A stretch of DNA of 15,375 bases from Dehalococcoidia bacterium (GCA_023271515.1 JALPXQ010000027.1:1-15375), one strand, 5' to 3'; counted from the first letter of the stretch, positions 6,525-14,934 are shown. Made by a program: numbers and translations. The notes: a model not told the origin generated them from the sequence alone.

Positions 6525-8063
6525 ATGCGAGCTATCTTGAGCGTTTCAAACAAAACAGGACTGGTTGATTTTGCCAGAGGTCTGGTGGACCTGCAGGTGG
6601 AGATATTCAGCACCGGAGGAACGAAGAAAACGCTCCTCGAAGCCGGAGTGCCGGTGCGCAGCATCAGCGACATTACCGGATTTCCCGAGATCCTCGATGG
6701 CCGGGTGAAAACCCTTCACCCCGCGGTTCACGGTGGAATCCTGGCTCGCCGTGATCTCCCCAGCCACGTGGAGGAACTGGCCGCCAGTCGGATCGGCACC
6801 ATCGATATGGTGGTCGTCAATCTCTATCCCTTCGTCCAGACCGTTACCAGACCCGATGCCACCATGCAGGATGCCCTGGAGAACATTGATATCGGTGGCC
6901 CTACCCTGATCCGGGCAGCGGCGAAGAATTTCCCTCACGTCATTGTGGTGGTTGCTCCCGCTGACTATCCGCTCATTCTGGAGAGGTTGCGCTCCGGCAA
7001 GATGCGCCAGGATGAACGCCGCAGGTTGGCACAGAAGGCATTCCAGCATGTGGCCATGTACGATACCGCCATCGCTCAATATCTGTTCCAGGGAGAGGGC
7101 GGCTTCCCCGAGGATATGACCATCGCCATCAAGAAGCGCTTTGATCTCCGGTACGGAGAGAACCCGCACCAGTCGGCCGCCTTCTACCGCGAGGAGCGGG
7201 TGGGAGCAGTGAAGGAAAACAATATCTGCACCGCAAAGCAGCTCTGGGGAAAGGATCTTTCCTTCAACAACATCCTCGATGCCGATGCTGCCTGGAATGC
7301 AGCCGGTGAGTTCTCTGAGCCCACTGTGGCCATCATCAAACATACCAATCCCTGCGGGCTGGCCTCCCATCCCGATCTTGCCGAAGCGTATCGCCGGGCT
7401 CTCTCTGGCGACCCTGTCTCCGCCTTTGGGGGAATCGTTGCTGTAAACAGGCCCCTGACCCTCGCCATCGCCCGCGAGATCATCAAGACCTTCTATGAGA
7501 TAGTCATCGCTCCGGGGTACGAGTCCGACGCCGTGGAAGTGCTCAAAACCAGGAAGGACCTGCGGATACTGGATATGGGACCAATGGAGGCAGCAGTGCC
7601 GGCCGGCCTCCTCGACTTTCGCCGTGTCGGTGGAGGACTCCTGGTTCAGACACCGGACATTCTTGCCGAAGACCCGAGAAGCTGGCGAGTGGCGACCAGG
7701 CGGGAACCAACCCCCGAAGAGATGGAAAGCCTCACCTTTGCGTGGAAGGTGGCTAAATATGTTAAGTCCAATGCCATCGTACTTGCCAAAGGCACCACGC
7801 TTCTGGGAATGGGTGCTGGACAGCCAAGCCGGGTGGATAGCGCGGAGATCGCCCTGAAGAAGGCTGGAGCAGAGGCGAAGGGAAGCGTGATGGCCTCCGA
7901 TGCCATGCTCCCCTTCCCGGATGCTCTGGAGATAGCAGCCAGAGGCGGCGTCACCGCTGTGGTACAACCCGGCGGCTCGCTGCGAGATGCTGAAGTGATC
8001 GAGGCAGCCGACAGCTACGATCTGGCGATGATCTTCACCGGGGTAAGGCACTTCAGGCACTAA
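6525..8063 (+). CDS. purH: Bifunctional AICAR transformylase / IMP cyclohydrolase (PurH)
   Basis: PurH catalyses the last two steps of de novo IMP synthesis: formylation of AICAR with 10-formyltetrahydrofolate, then ring closure. The 512 residues match the usual length. The N-terminal MGS-like cyclohydrolase domain shows ILSVSNKTGL, STGGT and GRVKTLHPAVHGG. The C-terminal transformylase domain shows RYGENPHQ, the KHTNPCG motif with Lys272 and His273, SAFGGIVA, and the terminal GVRHFRH. GGAGGTG at 6509-6515 supports ATG 6525. A link to the grd genes is plausible, since glycine and one-carbon units feed purine synthesis, but the 264-bp gap suggests separate control. Its 3' end converges on the amidohydrolase remnant with an 11-base overlap. 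Confidence 0.98.
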   Translation: MRAILSVSNKTGLVDFARGLVDLQVEIFSTGGTKKTLLEAGVPVRSISDITGFPEILDGRVKTLHPAVHGGILARRDLPSHVEELAASRIGTIDMVVVNLYPFVQTVTRPDATMQDALENIDIGGPTLIRAAAKNFPHVIVVVAPADYPLILERLRSGKMRQDERRRLAQKAFQHVAMYDTAIAQYLFQGEGGFPEDMTIAIKKRFDLRYGENPHQSAAFYREERVGAVKENNICTAKQLWGKDLSFNNILDADAAWNAAGEFSEPTVAIIKHTNPCGLASHPDLAEAYRRALSGDPVSAFGGIVAVNRPLTLAIAREIIKTFYEIVIAPGYESDAVEVLKTRKDLRILDMGPMEAAVPAGLLDFRRVGGGLLVQTPDILAEDPRSWRVATRREPTPEEMESLTFAWKVAKYVKSNAIVLAKGTTLLGMGAGQPSRVDSAEIALKKAGAEAKGSVMASDAMLPFPDALEIAARGGVTAVVQPGGSLRDAEVIEAADSYDLAMIFTGVRHFRH

Positions 8064-8408
8064 CTAAAATCTTCTTGCCCGCTGCCATCGTTTCGGCGAT
8101 CAGGCCGATGATTCGGTCATTGCCCCTGATGACGCTCGCCCAATAGATCTCACCCCGGCCGAGGATGTCCTCACGTGCCAGGAGTTTCCGCAGCGTCTCA
8201 GAATCCATCCCACGTGCCTCAGTCGCCGGACTCATGGTAACCATGGGAGGGGCGGTGGCGAATATTTTAATCGGCTGATCCTTAGCCGATTCCAGAAACT
8301 CTGTGACACCTTGATAGCCGAGCGGGAAGGCGATCTCCATTGTCTCGGTGACGATGGTGGTGGTGCCGCCTCGCATGGCATACTGGAGAAACTCTATTAC
8401 AGCAACCT
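8053..8408 (-). pseudogene. Remnant of an adenine deaminase-like amidohydrolase
   Basis: A short open frame between the 3' ends of ruvB and purH encodes about 107 residues from ATG 8376. Recognisable sequence extends slightly further upstream (AVIEFLQYA before the ATG) into the ruvB tail. RGGTTTIVTETMEIA resembles the GTTTVVxDPHEIA segment of adenine deaminases, and later parts (KIFATAPPMVT, GRGEIYWASVI, AAGKKI) fit the residues that follow in that family. The upstream HxH metal-binding segment and the whole C-terminal half are missing, and the frame stops inside the purH end. It should be inactive. Assignment to the Ade family is from motif memory and moderately sure; that it is an internal fragment of a metal-dependent hydrolase is likely. 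Confidence 0.62.
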
Positions 8409-9455
8409 TTGCTGTCCGCCGCCCTCAGCAGCATAGCCCAGATGGGCTCGTGCCGGTTCCCCAACTCGCCTCCCCGCCGGCGTTCGAATCACAAATCCCA
8501 TCTTCAGGAGAAATGGCTCGACGACATCAACCAGGGTATTCGTCTCCTCGTTCAACGTAGCTGCCAGGGCTTCGACACCGACCGGACCGCCGCGGTAATT
8601 CTCCAGAATGGTGGTCAGATACAGCCGGTCAAGCCGGTCCAATCCGGCGCGGTCAACACCTTCCCTGGTCAGCGCCTCGTCGGCGAGCGCCTGAGTGATC
8701 TTCCCATCGGCAGTCACCTCCGCATAGTCCCTGACCCGGCGGAGCAACCGATTGGCAATCCGCGGTGTTCCCCGGGAGCGCCGCGCGATCTCCATCGACC
8801 CTTCTTCATCCAGGTGAACCCCCAGAATACGGGCCGATCTCTTCACTACCCTGGCCAACTCCTCGGGAGCATAATAGTCGAGATGATAGATCATTCCGAA
8901 GCGATCGCGCAGCGGTGGAGTCAGCAGGCCGGCCCGCGTCGTTGCCCCCACGAGGGTGAAGTGCTTCAGTTGATAGGGAAGCGTCCTGGCGAAAGCCCCT
9001 TTGCCATAGATGAAATTTACCTCGAAGTCCTCCATCGCCGAATACAGATACTCTTCAATGGTACGAGAGAGCCGGTGAATCTCATCGATGAATAACACCT
9101 CACCGGTATCGAGGTTGGATAGGATACCCACGATATCAACCGGCTTCTCCAGCGCAGGTCCAGCGGTATGGATGATCCTTGACTGCATCTCGCCGGCGAT
9201 GATGTGAGCCAGAGTGGTTTTACCCAGCCCTGGTGGACCATGAAAGAGGATGTGGTCTATTGGTTCACCCCGGTTCCTGGCCGCTGTCAGGGCAATTACA
9301 AGGCTTTCCACCACCTCTCGCTGCCCGATATACTCATCCAGAGTCCGGGGGCGAAGGTTCCAGATAAAGCGCGCCTCCTCATCCTGCTCCTTGAAGACCC
9401 CTGCTCCTTCCTTAGCTGTGCCCTGGCTCGATGGGTTGCGGCTCATGTCGTCCAT
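8397..9455 (-). CDS. ruvB: Holliday junction branch migration ATPase RuvB
   Basis: RuvB is the hexameric AAA+ motor that, with RuvA, drives branch migration of Holliday junctions. Of 352 residues, Walker A GPPGLGKTT is at 73-81, Walker B LFIDEI at 121-126, sensor 1 GATTRAG at 170-176, the arginine-finger region RDRFG at 183-187, and the sensor 2 region RGTPRIANRLL later, before the C-terminal winged-helix domain. ATG 9455 has GGAG 5 bases upstream; the alternative ATG 9446 would give an ATGA overlap with the ruvA stop. After the usual end of the fold (ARAHLG) it carries about 12 extra residues, YAAEGGGQQRLL, running up to the amidohydrolase remnant, which may mean the original 3' end was replaced. 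Confidence 0.97.
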   Translation of the reverse strand: MDDMSRNPSSQGTAKEGAGVFKEQDEEARFIWNLRPRTLDEYIGQREVVESLVIALTAARNRGEPIDHILFHGPPGLGKTTLAHIIAGEMQSRIIHTAGPALEKPVDIVGILSNLDTGEVLFIDEIHRLSRTIEEYLYSAMEDFEVNFIYGKGAFARTLPYQLKHFTLVGATTRAGLLTPPLRDRFGMIYHLDYYAPEELARVVKRSARILGVHLDEEGSMEIARRSRGTPRIANRLLRRVRDYAEVTADGKITQALADEALTREGVDRAGLDRLDRLYLTTILENYRGGPVGVEALAATLNEETNTLVDVVEPFLLKMGFVIRTPAGRRVGEPARAHLGYAAEGGGQQRLL

Positions 9456-10081
9456 TTTCTCTCCGCTCGAAATACCTCACGAATAAGTCCCTCGGTATCC
9501 GTTAACCCGGGATTCTGCCCCAGAGCCTCCTCGACCTTTAGCCTGGCATCAGCGCGCTTATACCCCAGACCTGTCAGCACCTCGACGGCCTCGTCTTTAA
9601 TGTCCTTCCTGGTCACTGCCGGCATACTGTCGTAGCCCTCATCCTTGAGCAGGGCAAACTCGGCAACCTTTTCCTTGAGCGTGGCGATGATCTTCTGGGC
9701 GGTCCTCGATCCGATCCCAGGCATTCTCTGGAGAACCTGCGCATCCCCGCTCTCAATAGCGTTGGCTACCGTGGATACTGAGAACACGAATGCCCGGGCC
9801 GCCTTCGATGGGCCGATATCCTCAACGGCGATCAGCTTCTCGAAGAACCGCCGCTCGAAGTCGTTGTTGAAACCGACCAGAACCGGCCGGGGCTGCCTCT
9901 CGGAGACATGATAATAAACTTGAAGAGCGATCTCATCGCCCTCCTCCTTGCCACGATCCATAAGGGATCGCATGACAAACAGGGGGAGCAGCACTTCATA
10001 CCCCACCCCGTTCACATCCACTACTACCTTTGAGGTTTCGTTATCGATGCCTCTGATGGTTCCCTTGATGTAGGAGATCAT
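9443..10081 (-). CDS. ruvA: Holliday junction DNA-binding protein RuvA
   Basis: RuvA binds the four-way junction as a tetramer and loads RuvB. The 212-residue protein starts MISYIKGTIRGI, typical of the N-terminal OB-fold, followed by two helix-hairpin-helix motifs (VEDIGPSKAARA and MPGIGSRTAQKI), a linker, and a C-terminal RuvB-contacting three-helix domain (EAVEVLTGLGYKRADARLKV). I chose ATG 10081 over the longer frame to 10183 because it matches the family N-terminus and has GGGAGG about 10 bases upstream. Its ATG overlaps the ruvC stop in an ATGA, and its end overlaps ruvB by 13 bases, so the three genes are translationally coupled. Confidence 0.97.
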   Translation of the reverse strand: MISYIKGTIRGIDNETSKVVVDVNGVGYEVLLPLFVMRSLMDRGKEEGDEIALQVYYHVSERQPRPVLVGFNNDFERRFFEKLIAVEDIGPSKAARAFVFSVSTVANAIESGDAQVLQRMPGIGSRTAQKIIATLKEKVAEFALLKDEGYDSMPAVTRKDIKDEAVEVLTGLGYKRADARLKVEEALGQNPGLTDTEGLIREVFRAERKWTT

Positions 10082-10635
10082 TTCCTTGTCCTCCCTATCC
10101 TGCGCGGGTGACCTTTTGGGGTGACACATTGACCGGCCCTTACCACAGCCATGATCGGGCTGGCTGCTATCCAGTGATGGCATATCGCTACTGCTAACGC
10201 ATCGGCTATGTCATGAGGCTGGGGCAGTTCCTTGAGTCGGAGCCTGGCGGCAATCGCCTGCTGCATCTGCACCTTCGAGGCGCGACCGCTTCCGGTCAGG
10301 GCTGACTTGATCTGGGTAGCGGCATAGCTGAAAACCGGAACCATGCTCCTGGCCGCCGCCAGGCAAATGACGCCCCTGGCGTGCCCCATCAATATCGCCG
10401 TAGCGGGGTGTTCGTAGTGGGAGTAAAGCTCTTCCAACGCCATGGCTTGCGGACTAAACCGCCCCAGCACATCAATTATACCATCGTAAAGCAAGGACAA
10501 TCTCACCTCCAGCGCATCATTAGCGGAAGCGGCGCGGATCACGCCACCTTCCAGCAGGGAGATCTCGCGATCAGATATCTCGATAACGCCGTAGCCGGTA
10601 GTATTCAGTCCGGGGTCAATGCCGAGGATTCTCAT
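10078..10635 (-). CDS. ruvC: Crossover junction endodeoxyribonuclease RuvC
   Basis: RuvC is the homodimeric Holliday junction resolvase. The 185-residue protein begins MRILGIDPG, with catalytic Asp7. Glu68 in ALEELYSHYEHPAT and Asp142/Asp145 in HDIADALAVA complete the RNase H-like acidic tetrad. ATG 10635 is chosen over an upstream ATG at 10653, which would overlap the nrdJ end and add six residues not found in the family. It starts 8 bases after the nrdJ stop, unusual company for ruvC but clearly in the same transcription unit. The C-terminal tail GHPRRIGRTRK is basic. Confidence 0.97.
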   Translation of the reverse strand: MRILGIDPGLNTTGYGVIEISDREISLLEGGVIRAASANDALEVRLSLLYDGIIDVLGRFSPQAMALEELYSHYEHPATAILMGHARGVICLAAARSMVPVFSYAATQIKSALTGSGRASKVQMQQAIAARLRLKELPQPHDIADALAVAICHHWIAASPIMAVVRAGQCVTPKGHPRRIGRTRK

Positions 10636-10643
10636 TTGTCGCC

Positions 10644-13600
10644 CTAACTGCACTTAGTATACCCGCAACCATAACAGATGTGACATCCCTCCTGATAGAC
10701 CAGAAGGCCGCCACAATCGGGGCACTGCCCTCCCATAAAGCTTCCCGGCTTCACAGGCATCCCCCCGCTATCGGTACCCACCATCTCAGGACCACCGGCA
10801 CTATTCTGTGGAGGGCCATTGTTGAGATGGCGCTCCAGCACCGTACCAATAGCATCCGCACAGGAGAGCACCGCACGACCCCTGTCCCAGGCAATGGACG
10901 GACATCTGATTCCCTTTATGTGTTTTACCAGGGATTCCACACTCAACCCTGCCCGCAGCGACATAGAGATCAGCCTGCTGATAGCCTCGAGCTGTGCCGA
11001 CGCACAACCCCCGGACTTGCCCAGGCTGGTAAACACCTCACAGATTCCCCGCTCATCGAAGTTCACCGTGATATAGAGATTGCCGCAGCCGGTGGTCATC
11101 TTCTCTGTTACACCAAAGGTGGCGTCCGGCCTTTGGCGGGGTACCATTCCCTTTTCTTCCGGTCGCTTCTCCTTCCCAATGTCCAGGACCTGAGCTTCCC
11201 GGCTCCGGTCCCGATAGATAGTGATGCCCTTGCATCCCTCTTTGTAAGCCAGCATATATGCCCTGGCCACATCCTCCCTGGTGGCCTCGTGCGGGAAGTT
11301 TATGGTCTTGGAGACAGCGTTGTTGGTATGTCTCTGAAAGGCAGCCTGCATCCTGACGTGCCACTCGGGGCTGATATCATGGGAGGTAACGAAAACCTGC
11401 TGTATCCATTCCGGTATTCCTTCTATGCCCCGAACCTTGCCTTGCTCTGCCAGGGCTTTCATGAGTTCATCGCTTAAAATCCCCTCCTTCTTGGCGATCT
11501 CCTCAAAGAGGGGGTTTACCTCCACCAGTTTGTCACCGTCCAATATGTTGCGGGAGTAACTCAGCGCGAAAAGAGGCTCGATTCCGCTGGAGCAGTTAGC
11601 GATAATGCTGAGCGTACCGGTGGGGGCAATGGTAGTCCGGGTGGCATTCCTCACCCTCGGGGCTTTGCGTTTGTCGTAGATGCTGCCCTCGAAAGCGGGG
11701 AAAACGCCTCTCTCCCTGGCCAGCTCCACCGAGGCGGCGGTAGCTTCCTTCTCGATGAATTCCATGATGCTCTTGCCGGTCTTGAGTGCCTCTTCGCTAT
11801 CGTAAGGGATTCCCAGTCGCATCAGCATATCAGCAAAGCCCATCACCCCCAGTCCGATCTTGCGGGTGGACTTAGTCGTCTCCTCTATCTCCGGAAGCGG
11901 AAACTTGTTCACATCGATGACATTGTCCAGGAATCTGACAGCCGTTTTCACGACCCGGGCGAGCTTTTCCCAATCAATAGCTGGGACCCCATCCTCTTCG
12001 CCGATCATCCTGGAAAGATTAATGGAGCCGAGATTGCAGCTCTCATAGGGGAGAAGCGGCTGTTCGCCGCAGTTATGAACATAGAGCCCATTGGCATCGA
12101 AGGCGTTTATGCCTGGAATCTGGACATCATAAACGTCCTCCTCGCCCTCGAGAACCACCTCGGTTACAGTAGCGACGAAGCGCTCCCGGTTCATTCTCCT
12201 CTTATAGCAGTTGATAGCTTCTTCAAGTTTTCTGCCTTTCTCCACATCGGTGAATCCTATTTCGCTGCAAAAGCGCCTCAGATTCTCCTTTGATATTACC
12301 AGTTCATGCTGTGGCTTTATGGAATATTCTTTGGTTCCACCCTTCCCGTCCGGCAATCTTGAAGCGCCACTGACACACCGGTTCTGATAAATCCGGGAGA
12401 AAATCCCACGCCGCAGCAACATCCGCTGAACCGACTTGAGCATATCCAGGTCACTTTGAGCAAGCCTCACACTAATACCCTTTGCTTGACTTCCCTGGAC
12501 TGAGCCATCGGCATCAAATAATCCCCTGAGAAGGCCTCGGTAAAACGCTGACGACGCCCTCTCCATCTCTCTGGTGATCGTTTTCCTTCCGGGATTTAAC
12601 CCCAATCTCCTGGCCAATCTTCTTATGTACCCCACGGATAAACGATATTCCATCCTGCCCCTTACTGCGCTCCACCCCTTGAAATCCTCTCGATGAGGCA
12701 GAGATTGAGCAACAGCCAACGCCTGAGCCCTGACTGCCTTCGCTCCTTCACCCTCTCCCCAGGACGAAAGTATGGCCTTGTCCTCTTTAATCGTCCCGTC
12801 ACCCAGAAGCAACCCGATGAGGTATCCCTCATCCTCAGTATACTCCCCCTCCCAGGTCCCGAATTCTCTCTGATCATTCAGGATAACTCTGTCTCCCGGG
12901 GCTAGATCCACAACCTTAACCCACTCCATTTCTGTTCTGTATCTGGTCATCTCTGTTGTTGCCATGATGGGATGCTCTGCGGTAGCCCGCAATTCAAAGC
13001 CCTCCCGGGTCTTCACCCGGTAGACAGGTTTCACCCCTGTCCTGAAGAAGCCCTTTTCTGAGCTTTGTACCGCCCTCCCCTCGACCACCGCCACGAACTT
13101 CCTGCCGATCACTTCCTTGACCGGCCTCGGCCCGGCAGCGGTCATGATCCACGTATCAGCGCTCACGCAAGGATTGGTGCTTTCGATTGAACCGAGGTGC
13201 GGGGTGGGGTTATCCCTGTTGATGCGGTCCAGGAAAACCAGCCCCGGGTCGCCATTTCGCCAGGCCATATCCACCATTTTGTCAAATACTTCCCGGGCAT
13301 TTAGCCGGCCGGCGACCTCCTGCGTCCGGGGGTTGATGAGATCATAGTCTGCACCCTGCTCCACGGCTTTCATAAAGGACTCAGTAACCGCCACCGAGAT
13401 GTTGAAATTGCTGAGGACGTCGTGATTCTCCTTGCACGTTATAAAACTCATAATATCGGGGTGGTCTACGTTCAGGATCGCCATATTAGCGCCGCGTCGC
13501 ATCCCGCCCTGCTTGATGACATCCGTAGCCGCATCAAATGCCCGCATGAAGGAAACCGGGCCACTGGCAACACCACCGGTGGAGCCCACTCGATCCCTCT

Positions 13601-14357
13601 CCGGCCGCAGCCGGGAGAAAGAGAACCCGGTGCCGCCGCCGCTCTTATGGATGAGAGCGGTATATTTTACCGCATCGAAGATCGATTCCATGGAATCCTC
13701 TACCGGCAGAACGAAGCATGCGGAGAGCTGCCCCAGCTCACGGCCGGCGTTCATCAGAGTGGGGGAATTGGGCAGGAATTCCAGATCGGCCATTATCCGG
13801 TAGAATTTCTCTTCCCACGAACGAATATCAGCCTGGGGGTCGTACATCTCCTCGGCAGAGGCAATGTGGCGCGCCACCCGGCGGAACAATTCCTCCGGCG
13901 ATTCAACAACCTGTCCATCCTTATCCTTTCTGAGATACCTTCGCTCCAGCACCACCATAGCATTAGGGGCGATTTCAATGACCCCTGATCGGGATTCGGC
14001 AGGACGACCTTGCGCCTGAACCCCTGCCTGCGTAGGGGGAGGCTTCTCAGGGGCGAGTTTCGCCGAGGATCCTCTTTTCTTTCTCGCCTTCGGGGTCTCG
14101 GAGAGAACTTCCCTTACCTTAGCCTGGATCTCCGCCTCCGAAACCCTACGACCCCTGATCCCGTCTGGCACCAGGTCCTCCATCCCCGGTAGAGGTTGAA
14201 TCCGCTCCAGCCGCGCGATCACCTGTTGGGCGAGTTGTTCCAGCAAATCCCTGTCAGCGATGCCGGTGGATTCAGCCGCCGCAAAAACTGCCCGAGCAAT
14301 CTTGTTCTTCAGTTGGCGGTCGGTGAGATTGTCTTTTCCACTTTGTCTTACAACCAT
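10644..14357 (-). CDS. nrdJ: Adenosylcobalamin-dependent class II ribonucleotide reductase (NrdJ), intein-containing
   Basis: NrdJ makes deoxyribonucleotides using coenzyme B12 and works without oxygen. The precursor is 1237 residues; removing residues 397-762 (intein) leaves 871, normal for the family. Visible features are the redox cysteine Cys214 in LSACFVLP, the radical site NPCGE (Asn395, thiyl Cys397 and Glu399 after splicing), the second redox cysteine Cys408 in SCNLGSINL, 11 residues after the radical Cys, PTGTLSIIANCSSGIEP, a TSCPD domain (TTGCGNLYITVNF to GIRCPS), and a cysteine-rich C-terminus (CPDCGGLL to CYGCGYTKC) that shuttles electrons or binds zinc. It starts 14 bases after nrdR behind GAGGG and is probably repressed by NrdR. 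Confidence 0.97.
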   Translation of the reverse strand: MVVRQSGKDNLTDRQLKNKIARAVFAAAESTGIADRDLLEQLAQQVIARLERIQPLPGMEDLVPDGIRGRRVSEAEIQAKVREVLSETPKARKKRGSSAKLAPEKPPPTQAGVQAQGRPAESRSGVIEIAPNAMVVLERRYLRKDKDGQVVESPEELFRRVARHIASAEEMYDPQADIRSWEEKFYRIMADLEFLPNSPTLMNAGRELGQLSACFVLPVEDSMESIFDAVKYTALIHKSGGGTGFSFSRLRPERDRVGSTGGVASGPVSFMRAFDAATDVIKQGGMRRGANMAILNVDHPDIMSFITCKENHDVLSNFNISVAVTESFMKAVEQGADYDLINPRTQEVAGRLNAREVFDKMVDMAWRNGDPGLVFLDRINRDNPTPHLGSIESTNPCVSADTWIMTAAGPRPVKEVIGRKFVAVVEGRAVQSSEKGFFRTGVKPVYRVKTREGFELRATAEHPIMATTEMTRYRTEMEWVKVVDLAPGDRVILNDQREFGTWEGEYTEDEGYLIGLLLGDGTIKEDKAILSSWGEGEGAKAVRAQALAVAQSLPHREDFKGWSAVRGRMEYRLSVGYIRRLARRLGLNPGRKTITREMERASSAFYRGLLRGLFDADGSVQGSQAKGISVRLAQSDLDMLKSVQRMLLRRGIFSRIYQNRCVSGASRLPDGKGGTKEYSIKPQHELVISKENLRRFCSEIGFTDVEKGRKLEEAINCYKRRMNRERFVATVTEVVLEGEEDVYDVQIPGINAFDANGLYVHNCGEQPLLPYESCNLGSINLSRMIGEEDGVPAIDWEKLARVVKTAVRFLDNVIDVNKFPLPEIEETTKSTRKIGLGVMGFADMLMRLGIPYDSEEALKTGKSIMEFIEKEATAASVELARERGVFPAFEGSIYDKRKAPRVRNATRTTIAPTGTLSIIANCSSGIEPLFALSYSRNILDGDKLVEVNPLFEEIAKKEGILSDELMKALAEQGKVRGIEGIPEWIQQVFVTSHDISPEWHVRMQAAFQRHTNNAVSKTINFPHEATREDVARAYMLAYKEGCKGITIYRDRSREAQVLDIGKEKRPEEKGMVPRQRPDATFGVTEKMTTGCGNLYITVNFDERGICEVFTSLGKSGGCASAQLEAISRLISMSLRAGLSVESLVKHIKGIRCPSIAWDRGRAVLSCADAIGTVLERHLNNGPPQNSAGGPEMVGTDSGGMPVKPGSFMGGQCPDCGGLLVYQEGCHICYGCGYTKCS
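12072..13169 (-). other. LAGLIDADG homing-endonuclease intein in NrdJ
   Basis: A 366-residue intein interrupts NrdJ. It starts with Cys397 in block A (CVSADTWIMTAAG), has block B with TAEHP (the TxxH histidine), two dodecapeptide endonuclease motifs, LIGLLLGDGTI and LLRGLFDADGSV, each with its acidic residue, block F (VYDVQIPGINAF), and ends GLYVHN before Cys763. All residues needed for splicing (Cys1, block B His, penultimate His, terminal Asn, +1 Cys) are present, and both catalytic aspartates of the endonuclease are intact, so it may still be mobile. The frame is continuous with the host gene. The boundaries are exact if splicing restores STNPCGEQPL. Confidence 0.96.
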
Positions 14358-14371
14358 GACACTACCCTCGG

Positions 14372-14875
14372 CTATCCTGTCGAAGAATGGTTACTCCTGG
14401 ACATGAGGGGCAACTGGCCGGCGATCTCATGCCTGGCGGCGAGGGTGTCCACCTCCTTTTTCAAGCTCCCGATATCGGTAAATGCCCGATAGACGCTGGC
14501 GAATCGGATATAGGCAATATGATCCAACTCCAGCAGCCGCTCCATAACCATCTCTCCGACCGCCGAACTGGGTATCTCGCTCTTGCCCATGCGGTGCAGC
14601 TCCGCCTCAATGTCGTCCACCAGCTTCTCCATCGCCCCGGTAGGGAGGGGACGCTTCTCGCAGGCTCTGAGGATGCCACGGAGGAGTTTCTCCCGGCTGA
14701 ACCTCTCCCGCCGCCGGTCTTTCTTAACGATAACCGCATTAGCGTTCTCTACCCGCTCCTGGGTAGTGAAACGAGTCCCGCATTTCAGGCACCGACGCCG
14801 GCGCCGTATGCCTTGATGCACACTGCGAGAGTCAGTCACCCGGGAATTCTGATGACCACAGTAGGGACACCACAT
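14372..14875 (-). CDS. nrdR: Transcriptional repressor NrdR
   Basis: NrdR is the nucleotide-sensing repressor of ribonucleotide reductase genes. The 167-residue protein opens with a zinc ribbon (Cys3, Cys6, Cys29, Cys32; MWCPYCG and RCLKCGTRFTT), followed by an ATP-cone domain from about residue 46 (VIVKKDRRRERFSREKLLRGI) to about 136 (IAYIRFASVYRAF). The tail beyond residue 150 is variable. It is the first gene of the nrdR-nrdJ-ruvCAB cluster and has two NrdR boxes in its own promoter, so it should autoregulate and co-regulate nrdJ. Confidence 0.97.
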   Translation of the reverse strand: MWCPYCGHQNSRVTDSRSVHQGIRRRRRCLKCGTRFTTQERVENANAVIVKKDRRRERFSREKLLRGILRACEKRPLPTGAMEKLVDDIEAELHRMGKSEIPSSAVGEMVMERLLELDHIAYIRFASVYRAFTDIGSLKKEVDTLAARHEIAGQLPLMSRSNHSSTG

Positions 14876-14880
14876 AATTC

Positions 14881-14896
14881 ACCCTATATATGGTAA
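14881..14896 (-). promoter_or_regulatory. NrdR box 1
   Basis: The sequence ACCCTATATATGGTAA read on the plus strand matches the family's NrdR-box consensus (acaCwAtATaTwGtgt) over its core CTATATAT and the flanking G. It lies just downstream of the predicted transcription start, between the promoter and the nrdR ATG, where bound repressor would block initiation. Confidence 0.75.
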
Positions 14897-14905
14897 TGCC
14901 CAAGT

Positions 14906-14934
14906 AATATATCACAATATGTGGGCATTGTCAA
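14906..14934 (-). promoter_or_regulatory. Promoter of the nrdR-nrdJ-ruvCAB unit
   Basis: On the minus strand a perfect -35 TTGACA (14934-14929) and a -10 TATATT (14911-14906, 5 of 6) are separated by exactly 17 bases. Transcription would start near 14899, about 25 bases before the nrdR ATG. This is a strong sigma-70-type promoter. Confidence 0.8.
14912..14927 (-). promoter_or_regulatory. NrdR box 2
   Basis: TCACAATATGTGGGCA on the plus strand contains CACAATATGTG, with matching CACA/TGTG arms, and fits the NrdR-box consensus at the core positions. It starts 31 bp from box 1, about three helical turns, the spacing known for paired NrdR boxes. It fills the -35/-10 spacer exactly. Confidence 0.75.

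Noticed and set aside
6232..6540. 102-residue frame between grdB and purH
   Set aside because: It overlaps both neighbours, has low-complexity non-family sequence and no ribosome binding site.
6546..8060. Long open frame of 504 residues antisense to purH
   Set aside because: It mirrors the codon pattern of purH and shows no recognisable domain; purH is unambiguous.
8409..9095. Plus-strand frame of 228 residues across ruvB
   Set aside because: It is the antisense shadow of ruvB, with no protein-like motif.
13422..13988. Plus-strand frame of 188 residues across nrdJ
   Set aside because: It is antisense to conserved NrdJ sequence, with no family resemblance.
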